From Clusia tigrina (lineage: Eukaryota > Arthropoda > Insecta > Diptera > Clusiidae), in assembly GCA_920105625.2 (NCBI GenBank), contig OV050030.1:346935477-346999476 (forward strand): DNA of 64,000 bases, in the 5' to 3' direction. Shown piece after piece: positions 58,245 to 64,000 of the stretch (position 1 is its first letter; each line of letters starts with the position of its first letter). The notes under the pieces are model-generated. The model searched no databases. It was given only the letters and a program-made list of their open reading frames with translations, and was not told the DNA's origin. The position numbers and the translations under genes were made by a program.

Positions 58245-59975
58245 TTAGTTGAAGCGGTCTCTTCTGCTGAAGCACCAGGATCTGCTGGACTAATACGCCT
58301 GCAGAAGTAGATCTGGTACAATAAGGGGTCACAAGTGAAGTGAAGTGTTTTCCGCAAACAGAAGAACCAAGGATTCTCGGACAAGAATTATTTGCCAGAA
58401 ATCTGGTCATACAAGGGATGAGTGCCTTACACGCAAAAACACGCCCTACTGTATGGAATTCTGAACATATGGTCAAATCAACAGTGCCTAGGGTTAGGAT
58501 TAGGAGCCAGCTAGCGACGGGGCGCCCGGATCCCTCCAAGAGAGTTGGTGGGAATAATGTTAATAGACCAGGGTTAATTCCACGCAAGGAATTAGCCAAG
58601 GAAGGAATTCCTTCAACACTGGGAGTATGAAGCGAGGATGAGCAACACCATGCAATGCTTCTCATGTGGATATTGAGCAGCAGAATGCAGGCAAAAACAA
58701 TCCCAACAGAGAGACCAAGGAAGCTTCCAGCAGCCCAGTGGAGGCCAATAGACTGGAAATACAAAAAGAAATGTAGGGCCGATGAGCCAAGGGAAGGAGG
58801 GGCATGAGGCACTCCAAAATGTTCTTCTTGATTGCGTTTCGATTTGGTTTATAGTGGTGATTCTAGTAGTAGGATTAGGTTTTGAAAAATTAGGAAGTAT
58901 AGGCCGGTAGCCGTAAGACCGGTATGGGAGTAGAAAGATAATATAGCTAGGCTAGCACGTAAGGAATTATACCTATATTATAGATAGTGGAAAACTAGTG
59001 TTTTTGGTAGGCTCAGGAATAGACACAAGCTTCATTAAATCTAGTGTTCTATGAAAAGGACTGGCAACCGATGAAACGAGTGTGAAGACTCCCAACGCTG
59101 CCTTGGCGGGTGTAATAGGGCTAGGCTCAGGCGTGAATCACAGCGAGTCCAGGGACGTAAGTTTCAGAATGAACTTAGTGAAGCTAGAAAAGGAAGGTGT
59201 TCCGGCTGGTGGTATACTCGGACGGCATAACCTTTGGGGCCGCAGCACTCTGGATGCAGTACCTAAAGAATTATAACTTTTCGGTAAGAATGGGAATAGG
59301 ATTCTGACTCTTCTGCTAAGCCCATGACGGAAGCAACCGTGAATAAGGTTAGGAATAGTAGTCAGGTAATGGTAGGCGTGACAAGGGTAACGCTTGCATC
59401 CTAAATGCATCAGAGGAGGACTAATATATGGATACGGATTTTAGGCCTAATTTTACTAGTTACTCTAATTTTAAGGAATCGAACTGTGGGTCGGTTAACC
59501 AGATTAAGCAGGTAGATATAAGAAAAAGGATGGAGAGAGTACTAGAAACACTGATGTTAGACCCAAGCGTAAACTCGGAATAGAAGGAAGAAGAAGAATC
59601 TATAGAAGCCATTTGTACGTCATTCCATGAGATATTTCTGCTGGAAAGAGACCACTTAACATACACACCCGATCTGCCGCAAATTAACCAGAAACAATAT
59701 AGATTGCCACAAGCTCACCAAGATTAGGTAAACAGGCAAGTTGAAGTGATGTGAAAGGATAATATAATTACACCAAGTACATCGCCTTGGAACTCACCAA
59801 TTATTCTAGTACCAAAGAAGGGGGTGTACAGGGTCAGAAGAAGTGGAGAATGGTAGTTGATTTCAGAAAATTGAACGACGCCACTATTATGCAGGTATTC
59901 CCAATCCAAAGGATAGAACAAATCCTGGACCAATTAGGACACAGCAGATAGTTTTCCTCCCTTGGTGTAGCAAGG
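58245..59975 (+). pseudogene. Gypsy-2 gag-protease-RT fragment (unit 3)
   Basis: Same fragment as 37800-39695. The protease active-site Asp has become Gly here (gta ggc tca at about 59008-59016 instead of gta gac tca). The region 58965-58983 shows a 130-bp deletion with new bases. The RT fingers block ends at about 59975 against the LTR, as in unit 1. Confidence 0.8.
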
Positions 59976-59979
59976 TTCT

Positions 59980-60320
59980 GGTGGATATAGTCATATGGAG
60001 CACACGCTCCTAAAATAAACTTACATTTTTTGTTCAGTTGTTTTGTGAACGAATCTGCCTAATAAGCAGATTCGTCTCATCCACATACATACATGACTTG
60101 CAACCCGAATACTTAAAACAAGTGTTCATGCCCAACATACATGTGTTTGGGAATTTGATGAACGCTTTTGTTGACCGTGCGAATTTGCACCGTCAACAGA
60201 ATTCTTTGGTTATAAATAGTATGTTTAAGTTAGCTTGGAAGCATGAAGAAAAATTTAATAAAAATAGATAATAAAGAGACGTGAAACAGATTAAACGGAT
60301 TTTTATTCTCTCAACCAAAC
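59980..60320 (+). mobile_element. LTR of errantivirus-like element (unit 3)
   Basis: Nearly identical to 39700-40040, with the TATA box at 60211-60218 and the same hairpin (60049-60075). The 3' end is set by the primer site at 60321. Confidence 0.65.
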
Positions 60321-60333
60321 TGGCGACGAGGAT
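60321..60333 (+). promoter_or_regulatory. Primer-binding site, tRNA-Ser type (unit 3)
   Basis: Same tggcgacgagg sequence as 40041, again joined directly to RT coding sequence. Confidence 0.7.
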
Positions 60334-61912
60334 TTAAACTTATCGCACTTAAATACACTGGATAGAAACAAATTATTAGCGATACTTAAAATACACAATA
60401 AAACATTTTACAGAGAAAATGAAAATCTAACTTTCACAAGTAAAATAAAACACAAAATAAATACACATAATGAAATTCCGGTATTCTCCAAAATATACCG
60501 ATACCCGGAAATACACAAAAATGAAATTAATAGACAGATAGAAGAAATGTTAAGACAAGGAATTATAAGAGAATCGTCCAGCCCTTATAACAGTCCTATT
60601 TGGATCGTGCCAAAAAAGACTAATGCGCAAAATGTTCAAAGATGGCGTCTCGTAATCGATTATAGGAAATTAAACAGTGTAACTATTGAAGACAGATTCC
60701 CAATCCCAAATATTGACGATATATTTGATAGATTGGGAAGATGTCAATATTTTACAACTTTGGACCTAACACAGGGTTTTCACCAGATAGAGATGGATGG
60801 AAAAGACATCCACAAAACAGCTCTCTCAACCGCAAGTGGGCATTACGAATTTTTGCGAATGCCTTTGAAGGGTTGAGAAATGCACCCTCAACCTTTCAAA
60901 GGCTAATGAATGAAGTCTTGAGGGAATATATCGGTAAAATCTGTTTGGTATACTTAGACGATATTCTGGTGTTCTCTACAAGCATAGAGGAGCATTTGGA
61001 GTCTCTAACTAAGGTATTGTTTGCAAAGAGCAAATCTCAAGATCCAATTAAGCAAATGCAGCTTCTTGAAACAGGAAACAGAGTTCTTAGGACATCTTGT
61101 TACCTGTGACGGTATAAAACCAAATCCAAAAAAATAGAAGCTATAGACAAAATTCCCTTACCAAAGAATCAAAAAGAAATGAAATCTTTTTTAGGAATAA
61201 CAGGCTACTACAGAAGATTTATAAAACACTACTAAAAAGTAGTATTTCCTCTAGTAAAATACTTGAAGAAAGGAGCCAAAATTAGTCTAAGAGATAAAGA
61301 TTATAAAGACGCGTTCGAGAAATTAAAAACTCTTATTAAGTCGGATCCTATTTTAGTGCACCCTGATTTCAAAGAAATTTACATTGGTCACAGATGCTAG
61401 TGATTTCGCTCTGGGGGCGGCGTTGATGCAGAACGATCAAATTATTTGTTATGCTAGTCGATCCGTCAATGGTCATGCAAAAAATTACAGCACCATAGAG
61501 AAGGAACTCTTGGCTATGGTGTGGTCAACAAAATATTTTCGGCCTTATTTATTCGGTAGACATTTTACGATAAAAACAGACCATAGACCGTTGGTATGGC
61601 TTAGTAATTTAAAAGAACAATGCAAAATTGCAGCGTTGGAAAATAAAGCTTAACGAATTTGATTTTGACATTAGCTACATAAAGGGTAAAGAAAACGTGG
61701 TGGCTGATGGTCTTAGTAGAATTGTTGCAAATTATGAAATAATCTTGAATTTGAATGAATTGTTCGAAGACGACATGAATACGGTGCACAGTGCAGATAC
61801 TGATAGCATCGATTTCATAAAAATCACTGAGAATCCTCTGAATGTATTCAAGAACCAACTTATTTTGAAAGGAAAACATTCACCAAGAAAATTATGTATA
61901 GAGGGAAAATAA
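60334..61912 (+). pseudogene. pol: Errantivirus-like pol: RT and RNase H (unit 3)
   Basis: Same domains as 40054-41632. It lacks the three stops private to unit 1 (reads gaa at 60542, gag at 61317, aaa at 61682) but shares the frameshifts at about 60872, 61025 and 61630 and the stop ending the RNase H frame. YLDD and the RNase H acidic residues are kept. From the primer site to 60876 the frame is open without any stop. Confidence 0.9.
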
Positions 61913-61951
61913 GGGAAACATGGACCGTAATGTCAGAACCTCCTTGAGACG

Positions 61952-63199
61952 ATGAAAGAAAAACTCCCACAAAAGGCGTTTTTTGTAGTGTTTTGTACTG
62001 ACAACGATCTCTTTATGAAATTTCAAGATATGTACATAGAGTAATTTATTAGAAATAAAAATTTAAAAATACAGAGAACAATCACTCTATTGGAGAATAT
62101 AACCGATGAAGGTAAAATTCTCCAAATAATAGAGACATTACATTTTGAAAATAATCATACAGGAATAAACCGAATTTTCGCCGAAGTAAAGAAAAAATTC
62201 TACTATCCAAATTTACAAAAAGTGATACAAAAGTATGTTAATAATTGCGAAATATGCAATAAGGCGAAGTATGATAGAAATCCTATTAGGCACTCACTGA
62301 ACGTAACAGAGACGCCTAATAAACACAACGCAATAATCCATGTCGATATTTGGTATCCACAAAGAGCAGCGATGTTTCTGACGGGAATCGATAAATTTAC
62401 AAAGTATGCAACGGCGCATCATCTCCCAGATAGAACATGGTTATCAATTATTGCTGCTTTGAAAATCCGTATTCAGTATTTGGGTAAACCAGAGACAATA
62501 ATTACGGACAATGAACTGGATGTTGTAGCGATTAAAGAATTTTTAAAAGATTGTGGTATTAAAGTTCACTTTACAACGATATATAATAAAACGGGAAATG
62601 CAGATATCGAGAGATTGCATTTGACCTTGAATGAACACATTAGATTGTTTAATGCGGGTGAAAACAATAAAGACAATTTGCAGGAAAAGGTTTCGAAGGC
62701 AATAATCGCCTACAATAATACGATTCATTCAGTGACGAAAATCAAACCTATAGATTTTATCAATAAAGTTATATCAAACGGAAGCTTAAAATGTATTTCA
62801 GAAAGACTTAGGACAGAAAAAACTAAGAGAATAAACACTATCAACAAAAGGAAAGGAAATATTGAATGCCCAGATTTCGAAAATAAATTTGTAAAAAATC
62901 ATAGAGTTAGCGAGGCACAACCTAGGTATAGGAAAGTGGAAAACTATACGATGGAAGAAAACTACTTGCTGTCTAGGGACAATAAATTCAAAAAAGTCTA
63001 CAAAACTCAAGTGAAACGTAAATATCTATTCCAGGAAAACAACAATGAAGATCGTGATAATGATGCTATTGACAACGGTCCAGGCACTTCTAATGCGGCC
63101 CATAGACGATACATCATGATCATACTCATATTTAATAGTATGTGTGAAAAAGACAGAAAATATGCTTGTATGTGTCACACAGACATGATCGCGCTGTGA
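61952..63199 (+). pseudogene. Errantivirus-like integrase (unit 3)
   Basis: Same integrase as 41672-42919 but with a nonsense codon (taa at 62042-62044, tac in unit 1). The long frame therefore restarts downstream, with zinc site and Asp-Asp-Glu residues all present. Confidence 0.85.
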
Positions 63200-63277
63200 T
63201 CACTGGCTGATCGTCGAAAATCTAAATCATTTAGATTTTGAGGGGAATTTTATTACGATGTTGATCATGATGTATGG

Positions 63278-64000
63278 ATGATCGTCGTTTGTGGGCAATT
63301 TACATGCAAATTTTGCCCTTTTGAGTTTGACTGCCAACGTGGGAAGATGTGTGCGGATAAAAATAATAAAAATGCGTTTCTGCTGGAGTCCCTTGAATGC
63401 TATTGTACTATTTCGTTTGTACCTTTCTTTCATTCAAAATCGTTTTTTTATTTTTTTACAATTTTTCCTTGCACAGTACAAGCGCTAGCGCACACAAAAC
63501 TTCGTCATCCGACAGAGACATGACAACCTCACTCAACGACGACTATGAAAAAATGATGATCTTCGATTTTGATCACTCGTCTGTGGCGGAGCTTCATTCA
63601 ACACGTACGAGTACACGAATGAGTATGATCATGATGTATCGTCTATGGGCCACATAAGAGTCGAAAGGGCTGAGGAGAATTCGGGGTACGCGATGCTGCA
63701 GGTAAAACAAGTAGAAATCCCTAATGCAACAAACACCGTCTTACATATTATACACCCTACTGAATATTTAAATATAATTAGACAGATAGCCAAAAATATA
63801 GAAGAAATAGATATTGACAACAGGTAAATTTTAAGAAAAGAAATCAGTATTATTGGGGCAAAAATAAAAACCTTAATACCCTTTGAATTTAGTAGAAAGA
63901 AAAGAGGACTAATTAACGGAATAGGAAATGTTTATAAATGGATGTTTGGACTGATGGATGACGATGACAGAGAAGAAATTATAGAACATCTAAAATGTGC
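63278..64000 (+). pseudogene. env: Errantivirus-like env (unit 3 into unit 4)
   Basis: Homologous to 42998-43963 with a one-base loss near 63457 and a rearranged stretch at 63582-63605 (ctgtggcggagcttcattca), so the outer part is split into two frames. The furin-like site and following block are present up to the window edge. Confidence 0.8.
63866..64000 (+). repeat. Array unit 4 (start only)
   Basis: The last 135 bases match the beginnings of units 1 and 2 (env fragment around the cleavage site), so the array continues beyond the window. Confidence 0.85.

Larger units (their letters stand above)
52716..63865 (+). repeat. Array unit 3 (5' truncated)
   Basis: Begins inside X at agttttaagatagaattac (equivalent to 46705 of unit 2) and runs through jockey 2, Gypsy-2 and LTR-PBS-pol-env. 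Private changes are a ~206-bp deletion in jockey 2 at 56940, a ~29-bp deletion at 58627 and a ~130-bp deletion with new bases around 58965-58983. Confidence 0.92.

Noticed and set aside
58201..58812. 203-codon minus-strand frame in unit 3 (and shorter versions in units 1 and 2)
   Set aside because: Antisense to the Gypsy-2 gag fragment. It is long only because of deletions, and its equivalents are broken in the other units.
1..64000. Bacterial or viral genome origin
   Set aside because: Poly(A)-tailed LINEs, TA-flanked mariners, tRNA-primed LTRs and very AT-rich non-coding stretches fit an insect nuclear genome; there are no operons or ribosome-binding sites.

Overview
The window looks like repeat-packed heterochromatin of a higher fly (Diptera). 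No single-copy host gene, rRNA, tRNA or CRISPR array was found. Insect origin is inferred from the mix of elements: Gypsy/errantivirus-like, Bel/Pao, jockey-clade and RNase H-bearing LINEs, mariner (DD41D and classic), hAT and P-like transposons. The LINE ORF1 proteins feel closest to tephritid fruit-fly elements; that part is impression, not a search result.

Part 1 (1-26.5 kb) is a graveyard of mostly single, broken elements in both orientations. In order: a Gypsy-like LTR with tRNA-Lys primer site (1-828, minus); a P-element-like transposase remnant (1.1-2.1 kb); a MITE-like inverted repeat (2.65-3.08 kb); a DD41D mariner with intact ends (3.28-4.20 kb); a Bel/Pao gag remnant (4.7-5.5 kb); a 187-bp tandem repeat (6.56-7.13 kb); a LINE 3' end (7.8-8.4 kb); a second DD41D mariner (8.46-9.07 kb); a coiled-coil gag-like remnant (9.5-9.9 kb); a long LINE with ORF1, endonuclease, RT, RNase H and a 26-A tail (10.8-14.6 kb); an inverted duplication of another LINE beside a Gypsy integrase fragment (14.6-17.9 kb); a LINE ORF1 remnant (19.4-20.5 kb); a GGATCC-rich MITE (21.55-21.90 kb); a jockey-clade LINE (22.5-25.25 kb, minus); and a gag-protease fragment (25.6-26.3 kb, minus).

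Part 2 (26.5-64 kb) is the outstanding structure: a tandem array of a composite unit about 14.5 kb long, itself a fixed nest of transposon pieces. Unit order: env fragment of an errantivirus-like element, mariner 5' part, jockey LINE 1 fragment, unclassified segment X, jockey LINE 2, gag-protease-RT fragment of a second Gypsy element, then LTR-PBS-pol-env of the errantivirus-like element, which leads into the next unit. Unit 1 (26503-43566) also carries a 2.58-kb hAT insertion absent from the others. Unit 2 (43567-52708) is cut off at its 3' side, unit 3 (52716-63865) begins inside X, and unit 4 starts near 63866 and runs off the window.

Lesions shared by the two pol copies show the elements were already dead when the block was copied, so the array grew by segmental duplication rather than retrotransposition. 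No gene here appears able to act alone. The closest to intact are the hAT transposase (one frameshift, one nonsense codon) and the integrase frame at 41672-42919. Mixed-orientation nested fragments make a piRNA-cluster or pericentromeric location plausible, but nothing in the sequence proves it.
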